64,000 bases of DNA from Poriferisodalis sp965204125. GTDB taxonomy: Bacteria; Actinomycetota; Acidimicrobiia; Acidimicrobiales; Poriferisodalaceae. Of the stretch, positions 1-8,917 are shown piece after piece. Location: positions 372,001-436,000 of the forward strand of contig NZ_OZ241968.1 in assembly GCF_965204125.1 (NCBI RefSeq), written 5' to 3'. The number at the start of each line of letters is the position of its first letter. Positions within the stretch are counted from its first letter, which is position 1. The position numbers were made by a program, and so were the translations under genes. The notes under the pieces are model-generated. The model was not told where the DNA came from, ran no database searches, and worked only from the letters and a program-made list of their open reading frames with translations.

Positions 1-829
1 CCGCGCCGCCGAGTCGTAGCACGGTGCCCGTGCGCTGCACATCGATGCCGGCGCTGCGCAGGGAGCTCTCGACCGCTTTGACGGTCCCTGCGGGCTCGAC
101 GATGTCGACCAGTTCCAGCGTGATGCCCTCGCCGTCGCCGACCAGTTCGGCGATCGGCCCGTCGGCGACCAAGCGCCCCGCGTCGAGGGCGACGATGTGG
201 TCGCAGACCCGCTCGACCTCTTCCAGCAGGTGCGACGACAAGACCACGCTGACCGAGTGCTCGTTGCTGATCTCGCCGATGAGCGTGAGCATCTCGGTGC
301 GCTGTGTGGGGTCGAGCCCCGAGGTGGGCTCGTCCAGCAGCACCAGCTCCGGGTCGGACGCGACGGCCTGCGCCAGCTTGACGCGCTGGCGCTGACCGGT
401 GGACATGGTGCCGAGTGTGCGTGTGCGCTCCTCGCCGAGCCCGACCAGCCACAGGCTGTCCGATGCCCGGGTGCGAGCCTCGCTGCGGGGCAGGCCGCGT
501 ACCTGTGACAGATGGCGCACGAAATCGACGGCCCGCATCTCGTCGGGAAGCACGTCGCGCTCGGGGGCGAAGCCCACCTTGGCCCGCAATGCGGCGCCCT
601 GGCTGCGGGGATCAAGCCCCAGCACCGTGGCCGAACCAGAGGTCGGCGGGCGCAAGCCGAGCAGCGCATTGAGCAGCGTGGTCTTGCCGGCGCCGTTCGC
701 CCCGACGAGTCCGGTCACGCCGGGCCGCATCTGGATGTCGAGCGCGTCCAGCGCCACCGTTGATCCGAACCGCTGTGTCAACGCTGCCGTGGAGACGAGC
801 ACCGTCCCGGCAGCGGCAGCGTCGTTCAC
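1..829 (-). CDS. ABC transporter ATP-binding protein (partial, C-terminus off window)
   Basis: Read by translating the minus strand from a GTG at 829; the frame stays open to the window edge, so the C-terminus is missing. Seen: Walker A GANGAGKTTLLNALLG, an ABC signature STGQRQRVKLAQ, Walker B ELVLLDEPTSGLDP, and the H-loop region VVLSSHLLEEVERVCD. This order is that of an ABC-2 type exporter ATPase (CcmA-like). The membrane partner would lie beyond base 1. No strong ribosome-binding site precedes the GTG. Substrate cannot be told from the sequence. Confidence 0.9.
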   Translation of the reverse strand, partial: MNDAAAAGTVLVSTAALTQRFGSTVALDALDIQMRPGVTGLVGANGAGKTTLLNALLGLRPPTSGSATVLGLDPRSQGAALRAKVGFAPERDVLPDEMRAVDFVRHLSQVRGLPRSEARTRASDSLWLVGLGEERTRTLGTMSTGQRQRVKLAQAVASDPELVLLDEPTSGLDPTQRTEMLTLIGEISNEHSVSVVLSSHLLEEVERVCDHIVALDAGRLVADGPIAELVGDGEGITLELVDIVEPAGTVKAVESSLRSAGIDVQRTGTVLRLGGA

Positions 830-880
830 GCGCTCAACCTAGGCGCGCGGGATGTTTCGTCCCCGTCAAGGGAGCTGGAG

Positions 881-2266
881 TTAGTGATCCGCTTCAGCGA
901 GACCCGCAACGGCCAGCGCCTTCTGCTTGGCGGCGTCGAGGTCGTAGTGCTTGCGGGTGACGATGCGCTGGGCATACAGGCCGCCGCCGGCCTGCAAATT
1001 GGTCACGAACTTCCAGCCGCCGTAGGAGTCGGCGGTGAGGTCGCGGATGGTGTGCATCAGGCGTGCCCGGTACTCGCCGTCGACATCGTGGCGGGTGGAC
1101 ATGTACTTGCGTGCCAGCGCGCCGACGTCGGGATTCTCAAAGTCGGCTGGCACCGGCGACGTCAGCACGGCACCGCCGGCGATGTCATGGAGGTGGCGCA
1201 CCATGGCGCTGTAGTTCGCCGCCGCCTGGAACTTGCCGGCGTTGGTGTAGAGCTCATTGGGGAACGCCGCCCCCTCAGGTCCGATCGAGCAGTGAGCGAT
1301 GGCCGCTTCCAGCGCAGCGCGGATCAGCGTGGCGTGGATGATCAACTCGGAGATCTTCTCCTTGACGTGGCCGATCCCCGCTGTGCCGTTGGCCTCGGCC
1401 ACGAGCTGAGCCAGCCCGACGAGCTGGTCGGCTTCCTCCACGAAGGCCGACAGTCCGCCGAGGCGTTCCCACAGTCCCAGCGCATGGGCGAACACGGCGG
1501 CGTAGTGCGTCTCGCCATCGAGGAAGACGCGCTCGTGGGGCACGAACACGTCGTCGAAGATCACGAAGCCCTCGGGATAGTGGTGCTCGCCCGACACGGG
1601 GAACGCCCGGGGATCCTCGTGGCGGGGCGCGTAGGTGGTGTTGATGATCTTGACGCCGGGGGCGTTCACCGGCACCGAGCAGCCGATCGACCAGTCCTCC
1701 TCGCCGGGCTTCATGGCTTTGGTGGGGATGGTGAGCAGCTCGTGGCCGAACGAAGCGCCGGTGATGTGGAGCTTTGCACCGCGGATCACCACGCCGTCCC
1801 GCTGGCGATCCACCACGCGGACATACGAGTCGAGGTCGTCCTGGCGGGCCGGCGGCCGGCTGCGGTCGCCCTTGGCGTCGGTGATGCACTGGGTGATCCG
1901 CACGTCGTCGCCCTGCGCCTCGCTGATGAAGGCGTCCATCCGCTCGATGTAGTCGGGCTTGGAGTCGACCATGCGGCCTGCGGCGGTCTTCAGGGTTTGG
2001 ATGGACGTGTAGGTGACGTGAGCCATCATCCCCGCCGAATGCAGCATCGGGATCATCTCGCGCAGATCGTCCGCGCTGCGCGGCACGGTCATCAGCGGCG
2101 ACATGGCCTCGGGTGCCGGGTCGTAGAAGCGGTCATAGCCCGCGGCCGTGGCGTCGACCGTCTGGCCCAGGATCGGGTGGGTCTCCAGGTCGTCGATCTG
2201 CTTGCCCTCGAAGTACGTCAGGCGTCCGTCTGCGAGCGATTCCTTGTACTGCTGGCCGGTGCGCAT
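881..2266 (-). CDS. HpaB / 4-hydroxybutyryl-CoA dehydratase-superfamily flavoprotein
   Basis: About 461 residues beginning MRTGQQYKESL. The ATG at 2266 is preferred over an in-frame upstream start at 2311 because GGGGAG lies six bases before it. The family (4-hydroxyphenylacetate 3-hydroxylase HpaB and 4-hydroxybutyryl-CoA dehydratase AbfD) is supported by the N-terminal GRLTYFEGKQIDDLETHP region, RDGVVIRGAKLHITGA in the middle and a C-terminal DIAGGAVLTSP stretch. The paired N-terminal cysteines that AbfD uses for its 4Fe-4S cluster are not visible at the expected place, which favours an FAD-dependent monooxygenase-like or isomerase role over a radical dehydratase. Substrate is unknown. It is divergent from the crotonase gene at 2383. 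Confidence 0.8.
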   Translation of the reverse strand: MRTGQQYKESLADGRLTYFEGKQIDDLETHPILGQTVDATAAGYDRFYDPAPEAMSPLMTVPRSADDLREMIPMLHSAGMMAHVTYTSIQTLKTAAGRMVDSKPDYIERMDAFISEAQGDDVRITQCITDAKGDRSRPPARQDDLDSYVRVVDRQRDGVVIRGAKLHITGASFGHELLTIPTKAMKPGEEDWSIGCSVPVNAPGVKIINTTYAPRHEDPRAFPVSGEHHYPEGFVIFDDVFVPHERVFLDGETHYAAVFAHALGLWERLGGLSAFVEEADQLVGLAQLVAEANGTAGIGHVKEKISELIIHATLIRAALEAAIAHCSIGPEGAAFPNELYTNAGKFQAAANYSAMVRHLHDIAGGAVLTSPVPADFENPDVGALARKYMSTRHDVDGEYRARLMHTIRDLTADSYGGWKFVTNLQAGGGLYAQRIVTRKHYDLDAAKQKALAVAGLAEADH

Positions 2267-2382
2267 CGTGAGCTCCCCATTTGTCACAGTTGCCGTGCGA
2301 GCGGCAGTCACGCTAGTGGCGCGCGGTGGAACCGGCCGGGGTCGGAGGTGACTGCAGGGGCCGGTGCGCTAGAACGGCACCC

Positions 2383-3207
2383 ATGACGGATCCCTCCTAC
2401 AAGGGCCCTGTGCCCGACATCTCCGACCCCGACGCAGCGGCGACGTACCAGCTCGACGGGCACGTCGCCACGATCACCTACAACCGGCCCGAGGCAATGA
2501 ACGCCATCAACGGCGACATGCGACAGTGCCTGAACGCCGCGTGGATGGAGTTCTACAACAACCCCGACGCGTGGGTGGCCATCATGACCGGGGAGGGCCG
2601 GGCGTTCTGCGCCGGCGCCGACCTGCGCGATCCCACCCGGGGCTCGGCGGGAGTCTGGTCGGGGTCGTACTTCGAGATCCCCACCATCAACAGCCTCGAG
2701 AGCGGTCTCGAGCTGTACAAGCCGATCATTGCGGCCATCAACGGCGCGTGCATCGGCTACGGGCTCACCGGGGCCCTGGTGGCGGACTTTCTCATTGCAT
2801 CTGACCGCGCCATCTTCGGTATGCCCGAGGTGAGGATCGGTGTGCCGACCATCGTGGGCTCCATGCGGATGCCGCACAAGATCGGCTGGGCGAACGCCAT
2901 GGAGATCCTGCTGACCGGTGAGAACTTCGACGCCGAGCAAGCGCACGAGATGGGGCTCGCGTGGAAAGTCGTGCCGCACGACACGCTCATGGACGAAGCT
3001 CGCACCCTGGCCGAGCGCCTGTGCCAGGGAGCGCCCCTTGCCGTGCGGGCCGTGAAGGAAGTGGCGTGGCGCAGCCAGCGCATGGGCTGGACCGAGGCCC
3101 TGCGCATGGGCGAGTCGATCCGCAAGATCGTGGGCGACAGCGAAGACGCCAAGGAAGGCGGGCGGGCCTTCGCCGAGAAACGCCCGCCCGAATGGACCGG
3201 CGCCTGA
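2383..3207 (+). CDS. Enoyl-CoA hydratase/isomerase (crotonase) family protein
   Basis: 274 residues from ATG 2383. A TAGAAC hexamer at 2370-2375 lies seven bases upstream, suggesting a leaderless start. Crotonase-fold features: NRPEAMNAING, the oxyanion-hole strand GEGRAFCAGADLRD, AAINGACIGYGLTGALVAD, and FGMPEVRIG. The second catalytic Glu of rat enoyl-CoA hydratase (E164, in the PE motif) is kept, but the first (E144, GGGCELAM) aligns with Thr in GYGLTGAL. This makes a classical hydratase reaction doubtful; an isomerase, hydrolase or other crotonase chemistry is possible. It acts in the cytoplasm on an acyl-CoA of unknown type. Confidence 0.9.
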   Translation: MTDPSYKGPVPDISDPDAAATYQLDGHVATITYNRPEAMNAINGDMRQCLNAAWMEFYNNPDAWVAIMTGEGRAFCAGADLRDPTRGSAGVWSGSYFEIPTINSLESGLELYKPIIAAINGACIGYGLTGALVADFLIASDRAIFGMPEVRIGVPTIVGSMRMPHKIGWANAMEILLTGENFDAEQAHEMGLAWKVVPHDTLMDEARTLAERLCQGAPLAVRAVKEVAWRSQRMGWTEALRMGESIRKIVGDSEDAKEGGRAFAEKRPPEWTGA

Positions 3208-3228
3208 GCGCTCAGCCGCTGAACAGAG

Positions 3229-4071
3229 CTAGCCGGCCAGGGTGAGTCGAGCCACGAGGTCGGTGCCGAAGCCGGTGAGGATCGCCAGGTAGAGCAGCCC
3301 GGTGGCCGCCATGACGGCCGCGTACTGGCGTTCGCGCAACGCCGCCATGGCCACGGCGGCGAGCGCCACGGTGGTGACTGCGCATGCAATCCAGAACCAG
3401 CCCAGCAACCCGCCGTAACCGTCGTCGATGCTGCCGGTCAGCACGGCGATCATGCCGGTGGGCAGCAGCAGCAGTCCTACCTCGATGGGCCAGAGGCCGC
3501 CGAGATGACGCACCAGCTCCCGCAGCGGCTCGCGGCGCAGACCGGGCTGCACGAGGTACCAGTGGCCGAGCAGCATCGAATTGCTCACGGCGCCCAGGAA
3601 CGCGGCGCCAACGACGACACGCGCGAGGTGCAGCGCCGGCGCGATGTCGCCGCTGGCGCCGAGCCCTGCCGCCACGACCCCGACCAGCCCGGCAAGAGGC
3701 GCTGCGAGGTCCCAGCGCGGGTCGAAGCCCTCGATCGTCCTCCTCGAGGAGGAATCAGCTGGTGCACCGCTATCGCTGCTGGCCGGCGCCTGGAACTCTG
3801 CCCCGGGCACGTTGGGCACGGCCGAGCGCACGAGCGTCGCTCCGGCACACACCGCCATCGCAATGCACGCAACATCGCGCACGGCGTTCGGCTGGAACAC
3901 GAAGCCGGTGACCGCCCCGATGGCGGCGATCACCCCGTACAGCGAGCGCAACAGCCAGCCGTAGCCGAGCCCGACTTCCCGCCGGCGCGTGGTCACCCAC
4001 AGGTACGCCAGTCCCCCTGTGGCCCACTGGCACATCACCGTCGCCACATCCACCGGTGCGCCCTCAGTCAT
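3229..4071 (-). CDS. Polytopic membrane protein of unknown function
   Basis: 280 residues from an ATG at 4071. Several hydrophobic segments are visible (about residues 42-60, 66-84, 125-140, 150-165, 190-215, 225-245 and 255-270), interrupted by a polar Ser-rich loop near residues 95-115. A distinctive conserved-looking stretch is GHWYLVQPGLRREPL. No transporter or enzyme motif was recognised. It lies 31 bases downstream of the lipB-lipA fusion on the same strand and probably belongs to that operon, though a role in lipoate metabolism is not shown. Confidence 0.7.
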   Translation of the reverse strand: MTEGAPVDVATVMCQWATGGLAYLWVTTRRREVGLGYGWLLRSLYGVIAAIGAVTGFVFQPNAVRDVACIAMAVCAGATLVRSAVPNVPGAEFQAPASSDSGAPADSSSRRTIEGFDPRWDLAAPLAGLVGVVAAGLGASGDIAPALHLARVVVGAAFLGAVSNSMLLGHWYLVQPGLRREPLRELVRHLGGLWPIEVGLLLLPTGMIAVLTGSIDDGYGGLLGWFWIACAVTTVALAAVAMAALRERQYAAVMAATGLLYLAILTGFGTDLVARLTLAG

Positions 4072-4102
4072 CGCCGTGCTGCCTCTCGCTGACCGGGGCG
4101 CG

Positions 4103-5785
4103 TTACGCCAGGACGGGGCGGGCCCGGGCGCTGAGCTCTACGGCTGCGGCGGATTCGGCGGCGTGATAGCTCGAACGGGTCAGCGGGCTCGACTCGACAT
4201 GGTCGATGCCGAGCGCGGTGCCCACCTCCCGCCAACGTTCGAAGGACTCGGGCGGCACCCAGCGGGCGACGGGAATGTGATGACTCGTCGGTCGCAGGTA
4301 CTGGCCGATCGTGACAATGCTCACGCCGACAGCCGCCAAGTCGGCCAGCGTGAGATCGACCTCTGCGTCGTCCTCGCCCATGCCGACGATGATGCCCGAC
4401 TTGGTGACGTGCCCCGCCGAAGCGCTGCGCGCCAGCAGAGCGAGGCTGCGGGCGTAACCCGCCGAGGGCCGTACCGCCCGCTGCAGCCGGGCGACGGTCT
4501 CGATGTTGTGATTCAGAATGTCTGGGCTCGCGTCGAGGACGGTCTGCAACGAGGCAGCGTCGCCGCCGAAGTCGGGAACGAGCACCTCGACCGTCGTGCC
4601 CGGCGACTGGGCCCGGATGGCAGCGATGGTCTCGGCGAACGCGGCGGCCCCGCCATCGGGAAGATCGTCCCGGGCCACAGCGGTCACCACCGCATGATCC
4701 AGCTCCATCTCGGCGACCGCGTCGGCCACCCGGCGGGGCTCGCCGGGGTCGAGCGGCGCAGGCTGGCGAGTGTCCACCAGGCAGAAGCCGCACGCACGCG
4801 TGCACCGTTCGCCGTTGAGCATGAACGTGGCCGTTCCGGCCCCCCAGCACTCGAAGATGTTCGGGCAGCCGGCCTCCTCGCACACCGTCACCAGGTCGTG
4901 CTGGCGCATCACGCGGCGCAGCCGGAGGTAGTCCTCGTTCACCTCCATCCGGGCACGCAGCCACGACGGCTTCCGCTCAGCGAGGCGCAATCCGCCGTCG
5001 ACTCCCGCCTGTGCCAGACGGGCACGGCTGCGTGGCGGCGAGACCTCGACCGGGCCGGGCTGTCGCCCGGGACCGAGGCCCTGGCTGAACGCGCTGAGGT
5101 CGGACGGCCGGTGCCGCCACGCAACATCGGCGCGCTCGCAGCCGGCTTCGCCCCATCGCTCGGCCGCACGCCCGACCACGGCGTCGGCCACCTCGCGCGT
5201 GGTCGCTGCGCAGCCCTCAGCTCGCAACGACGTCGGCCGGAAGTCTCGGATGCCGCACGGGATGATCCGCTCGAACCACGACAGATCGGTCTCGACGTTG
5301 AGCGCGAAGCCGTGCATCGTGCGCCCGCGGCTCAGGCGCACGCCGATGGCGGCAATCTTGCGAGGCGTGCCCTCGAGATCGCGCCACACCCCCGGGTACC
5401 CACGCAATCGGCCGCAGCCGCCCATGCCGAGATCGGCCAGCGCATCGATGAGCACCTGTTCCAGGTCGTACACGTACGCCGCGGTCTCGGCCAGTCCCCC
5501 GCCGCGGCGGCCGGGCAGCGTCAGAATCGGGTAGCCGACGAGCTGGCCGGGGCCGTGGTAGGTGAAGTCGCCGCCACGGTCGATGCGGACGCAGTCGGCT
5601 CCGACCTTGCGGGGATCGACGAGCAGGTTGGCCTCATCTGCGCTCGGGCCCGCAGTGAAGACGTGGTGGTGTTCGAGCAGCAGCAGGTAGTTCTCCGCGC
5701 TGTGGGCCCACAGGCGCCGCTGCACGTCGATCGCTTCGCGGAAGCCGACCCTGCCGAGCCAGCGCACCTGCAGCATCCCGGGCAC
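4103..5785 (-). CDS. lipB-lipA: LipB-LipA fusion: octanoyltransferase plus lipoyl synthase
   Basis: One uninterrupted 560-residue frame. Residues 1 to about 230 are LipB, which moves octanoate from acyl carrier protein to a target lysine: RGGDFTYHGPGQLVGYP, the lysine in RKIAAIGVR, HGFALNV and the catalytic cysteine in IIPCGIRDF. After a linker (about 230-285) the rest is LipA, the radical-SAM enzyme that inserts two sulfurs: auxiliary cluster CEEAGCPNIFEC (C-x4-C-x5-C), radical-SAM CTRACGFC (C-x3-C-x2-C), and a C-terminal LTRSSYHA serine. LipB and LipA are normally separate proteins. The GTG start at 5785 lies five bases after the E2 stop, so it is co-transcribed with its main substrate, the E2 lipoyl domain. 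Confidence 0.95.
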   Translation of the reverse strand: MPGMLQVRWLGRVGFREAIDVQRRLWAHSAENYLLLLEHHHVFTAGPSADEANLLVDPRKVGADCVRIDRGGDFTYHGPGQLVGYPILTLPGRRGGGLAETAAYVYDLEQVLIDALADLGMGGCGRLRGYPGVWRDLEGTPRKIAAIGVRLSRGRTMHGFALNVETDLSWFERIIPCGIRDFRPTSLRAEGCAATTREVADAVVGRAAERWGEAGCERADVAWRHRPSDLSAFSQGLGPGRQPGPVEVSPPRSRARLAQAGVDGGLRLAERKPSWLRARMEVNEDYLRLRRVMRQHDLVTVCEEAGCPNIFECWGAGTATFMLNGERCTRACGFCLVDTRQPAPLDPGEPRRVADAVAEMELDHAVVTAVARDDLPDGGAAAFAETIAAIRAQSPGTTVEVLVPDFGGDAASLQTVLDASPDILNHNIETVARLQRAVRPSAGYARSLALLARSASAGHVTKSGIIVGMGEDDAEVDLTLADLAAVGVSIVTIGQYLRPTSHHIPVARWVPPESFERWREVGTALGIDHVESSPLTRSSYHAAESAAAVELSARARPVLA

Positions 5786-5790
5786 CGGCC

Positions 5791-7188
5791 TCAGAACTCC
5801 GCTCCCCAGTCGTGCTGTTCGAGCATCTGGCGGATGTGGCCCAGGAAGCCCGCAGCGTAACTGCCGTCGAACGCACGGTGATCCCAGCCCATCGCCAGGT
5901 GGCCCACCGAATGCACCGCGATGCTCTCGTTGCCGAACCGGTCCGTGACCACGACCGGCCGTCGGGCGACGCCGTCGGTTGAGAGCACAGCGACCTGGGG
6001 CTGATTGATGATGGCTGCAGTGGTGTAGGTGCCGAACGAGCCGTTGTTGGAGATGGTGAACGTGCCGCCGCTGATGTCGTCGGGTGTCAGGCGCCGCTCC
6101 CGGGCACGCGCCGCGAGCTCATTCATCGTGCGGGCGACGCCTCGCAGGCTGAACGAGTCAGCATCGCGCAGCACTGGCACGATCAGACCGTCGTAGTCGA
6201 GGTCGACGGCGACGCCGACGTTGCGACGGCGCCAGATGCGCAGGCCGCCGTCCTCCACCGAGGCGTTCAGCCGCGGCCATTGGGCCAGGGCGTCAGCGAC
6301 GGCGACCACGATGAACGGCAGGTAGGTGAGGCTGAATCCCTCCGCAGCCCGCCATGCCTCCCGGTGGGCCCTGCGCACCTGCTCCACATTCTCGTAGTCG
6401 ACCTCGACGACGGTGAGAGCGTGCGGCGACGTGGCCATGGAGTTCACCATGTGCTCGCCCGTTCGGCGGCGGATGTTGTTGAACGACTCGAAGCGCGAGT
6501 CGCCGTCAGTCCATTCGGCCGCGGCAGCAGCGGCAACAGGTGCCGGCACCGGCGGCGGGCTGGGCGCCGATGGGCGTTCGCCGGCAGCCGGTCTGGCCGG
6601 AGACGTCGTGGAGCCCGCGCTCGCAGCCGCGGCGCGCTGCCGCTCGTCGATGGCGTTCAGCACATCAGACCGGGTGATGCGGCCGCCCACGCCCGTGCCC
6701 ACCAGCGCTGAGGGGTCGAGGCCGTGCTCTCGTACCAGGCGTCGGACGACGGGCGAGAGCAAGTGGCTGCCATGGTCGGTTGCGGGCCCGTTTGCCGCGC
6801 CGTTGGCCGGTGCACCGACCGCAACCGCAGCAACGGCGGGCGCCGCAGGCGGATCGGCCGGCGCCGGCACGGCCGCAGGAGCAGCAGCCGGTTCTGCCGG
6901 CCCGCCGCTGGGCACCGGGACGGCAGCATCGGGCGACGGCGCGACGGCCCCTTCGGCCAGCTCCACGATCGCCAGCACCGTCCCGACGTCCACGGTCTCG
7001 CCCTCGGGGACGCGTATCTCGGTGAGTACCCCCTCCATCGGCGAGGGCACCTCGCTGTCGACCTTGTCGGTCGACACCTCGTAGAGCATCTCGCCCACCG
7101 AGATCGAATCGCCCGGGTGCTTGAACCAGCGGGTGATGGTGCCTTCGGTGACCGTTTCGCCGAGCTGGGGCAGCACCAAGTCAGCCAT
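5791..7188 (-). CDS. 2-oxoacid dehydrogenase E2, dihydrolipoamide acyltransferase
   Basis: 465 residues. Residues 1-76 form a single lipoyl domain with the lipoylated lysine in STDKVDSEVPS. A long Ala/Pro linker (about 80-135) follows, then a peripheral-subunit-binding domain (LLSPVVRRLVREHGLDP...GRITRSDVL) and, after a second linker, the catalytic domain ending with the HRAFDG motif. It transfers the acyl group from lipoamide to CoA. It sits between lpd and the lipB-lipA fusion. Which E1 it serves (pyruvate, 2-oxoglutarate or branched-chain) cannot be read from the protein alone; the homodimeric aceE at 11145 is the only E1 in the window. Confidence 0.93.
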   Translation of the reverse strand: MADLVLPQLGETVTEGTITRWFKHPGDSISVGEMLYEVSTDKVDSEVPSPMEGVLTEIRVPEGETVDVGTVLAIVELAEGAVAPSPDAAVPVPSGGPAEPAAAPAAVPAPADPPAAPAVAAVAVGAPANGAANGPATDHGSHLLSPVVRRLVREHGLDPSALVGTGVGGRITRSDVLNAIDERQRAAAASAGSTTSPARPAAGERPSAPSPPPVPAPVAAAAAAEWTDGDSRFESFNNIRRRTGEHMVNSMATSPHALTVVEVDYENVEQVRRAHREAWRAAEGFSLTYLPFIVVAVADALAQWPRLNASVEDGGLRIWRRRNVGVAVDLDYDGLIVPVLRDADSFSLRGVARTMNELAARARERRLTPDDISGGTFTISNNGSFGTYTTAAIINQPQVAVLSTDGVARRPVVVTDRFGNESIAVHSVGHLAMGWDHRAFDGSYAAGFLGHIRQMLEQHDWGAEF

Positions 7189-7227
7189 GTCGCGCCCCAG
7201 AACGGCACACGGCAGCGGCCGCCGGAC

Positions 7228-8691
7228 TCATCCGTGCAGACCTCGCCCGGTGAGCGACAGCATCGTCTCGCCGAAGAGCTCTGACAGCGTGGGGTGGGGC
7301 TGCACCAGCGCCGCCACTTCGGCGACCGTGGCTTCCCAGTTCACCGCCAGGTAACCCTGACCGAGCTGCTCGGTGACCCACGGCCCCATCATGTGAACGC
7401 CGAGCACGCGCCCGGCGGTGCCGTCGGCCTCCCGCTCGGCCACGATCTTGACGAGACCTTCGGTGTCGTTGACGATCATCGCCCTCGAGTTGCCGGTGAA
7501 GCGGTGCTTCGACGTCACCACGTCGTAGCCCGCTTCGCGGGCCGCCGCCTCGGTGAGCCCCGCAAACGCCACCTCGGGATGGCAGTAGATCGCCCAGGGC
7601 ACGTTCGCGTAGTCGACCGGAGCCGGCTCCTCGCCGAGCATGTCCTTGGTGGCCACGATCGCCTCGGCGAACCCGACATGGGCGAGCTGCGGCGTGTTGA
7701 TGAGGTCGCCGATGGCATAGACGCCGGCCATGGTCGTGCGGCACGTCTCGTCGGCCACCACGAAGCCCCGCTCGTCGAGCTTCACCCCGGTGCCGTCGAG
7801 GCCGAGATGATCTGCGTACGGCCGGCGTCCCACCGACACCGCCACAGCGTCGACTTCCAGCGACGCTTCGGTCATGTCGCCGCCGCCAGACCGGGGAGCG
7901 ATCTCGTACTGCACCGTCGTTCCGCCGCCGCCCGGCGTGTGGCCGGTGACCCGGCAGCCCGTGAGCACCGCGATCCCCCGCTTGGAGAACGCCCGAGCGA
8001 GGGCCTTGGCGATGTCGGCGTCGACGCCGGGGATGATCTGCGGCGCGTATTCGAGGACGGTGACCTCGGCACCGAGGTCGGCGAGCATCGAAGCGAACTC
8101 GCAGCCGATGGCACCCCCGCCGATCACGGCCACACGGCTCGGCACCTCGTCGAGTGCCAAGACCTCGTCGGACGTCATCACCAGCGTGCCATCGCGATCG
8201 AATCCCGGCAGCGTGATCGGCACCGAGCCCGCAGCGAGCAGCACGTGGTCTCCCTGCAGCGTCTGGGTGCCGGACTCGCCGGCATCGACCTCGACGGAGC
8301 GGTCGGCACACAGCCGGCCCGTCCCCTCGTAGGTCGTGACCTTGCGGCGCTTCAACAGCCCCTTCACCCCGGTTTCGAGACCGTCGACGATGCGCTGCTT
8401 GCGGCCCTGCGAGACGGCGAAGTCCAGCTCGGGCGGTTCGACGTTGACGCCGAACTCAGCGGCCTCGACGACGGTGCGCCAGACCGCTGCTGTCTCGAGC
8501 AGTTCCTTGGCGGGAATGCAACCTCGATGCAGGCACGTCCCGCCGAGCCGGTCCCGCTCCACGAGCGCGACGCTCATGCCTGCGGCACCGGCGTACAGGG
8601 CTGCCCCGTAGCCCGCGGGGCCTCCGCCGATTACCACGAGGTCGTACCGAACCGGACTGCCCGTCTCGCCGGTGTTCGTGTCATCTGCCAT
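7228..8691 (-). CDS. lpdA: Dihydrolipoyl dehydrogenase (E3)
   Basis: 487 residues from ATG 8691. The upstream in-frame start at 8751 is rejected because the added residues lack family similarity and the FAD-binding strand YDLVVIGGGPAGYGAALYAG already begins near residue 16 from 8691. The redox disulfide is in GGTCLHRGCIPAKELL, a second nucleotide-binding motif is VAVIGGGAIGCEFASML, and the C-terminal catalytic His-Glu pair is in HPTLSELFGE. It reoxidises dihydrolipoamide with NAD+. A TACCCT hexamer nine bases before the ATG may be its promoter. It heads the lpd, E2, lipB-lipA operon. Confidence 0.95.
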   Translation of the reverse strand: MADDTNTGETGSPVRYDLVVIGGGPAGYGAALYAGAAGMSVALVERDRLGGTCLHRGCIPAKELLETAAVWRTVVEAAEFGVNVEPPELDFAVSQGRKQRIVDGLETGVKGLLKRRKVTTYEGTGRLCADRSVEVDAGESGTQTLQGDHVLLAAGSVPITLPGFDRDGTLVMTSDEVLALDEVPSRVAVIGGGAIGCEFASMLADLGAEVTVLEYAPQIIPGVDADIAKALARAFSKRGIAVLTGCRVTGHTPGGGGTTVQYEIAPRSGGGDMTEASLEVDAVAVSVGRRPYADHLGLDGTGVKLDERGFVVADETCRTTMAGVYAIGDLINTPQLAHVGFAEAIVATKDMLGEEPAPVDYANVPWAIYCHPEVAFAGLTEAAAREAGYDVVTSKHRFTGNSRAMIVNDTEGLVKIVAEREADGTAGRVLGVHMMGPWVTEQLGQGYLAVNWEATVAEVAALVQPHPTLSELFGETMLSLTGRGLHG

Positions 8692-8771
8692 CGCGCGACG
8701 AGGGTACGCCGCGTTTCCGACCGGTTCGCACCGGGGCCTCGCCGCACGCACTGCGGCCTATCCAGGCTGTG

Positions 8772-8861
8772 CTACAGCGCGATGAGCACCTGGACTGCGA
8801 ACGCCATCAGGATGACCATCCCGGTGACGAGAGCCAAAGCAATCAGCGCCCGGGTGCTCAC
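8772..8861 (-). CDS. Small single-pass membrane protein
   Basis: A 29-residue frame from GTG 8861, almost entirely one hydrophobic helix (ALIALALVTGMVILMAFAVQ) with a short STR N-terminus and a stop straight after VLIAL. It lies in the 226-base divergent gap between lpd and the thioredoxin-like lipoprotein. No good ribosome-binding site is visible. Small hydrophobic peptides of this kind are often missed; coding status rests only on composition and would need conservation in relatives. Confidence 0.4.
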   Translation of the reverse strand: MSTRALIALALVTGMVILMAFAVQVLIAL

Positions 8862-8904
8862 TTGGCCGAATGTAACCCGCGCTATTGCATCCTGGACCCA
8901 GGGA

Positions 8905-8910
8905 TAGGCT
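8905..8910 (+). promoter_or_regulatory. Leaderless -10 hexamer TAGGCT for the Sec lipoprotein gene
   Basis: TAGGCT matches TAnnnT and ends seven bases before the GTG at 8918. The same spacing recurs before many genes here (for example TACACT before 24743 and TAACTT before 23291), so it supports GTG 8918 as the start. Confidence 0.55.
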
Positions 8911-8917
8911 CGGCAAG

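Noticed and set aside
881..2386. Long plus-strand open frame opposite the HpaB-family gene
   Set aside because: It mirrors the minus-strand gene in a GC-rich genome and shows no protein-family similarity; likewise the long frames at 11136-13346 (opposite aceE) and 3989-5860 (opposite lipB-lipA).
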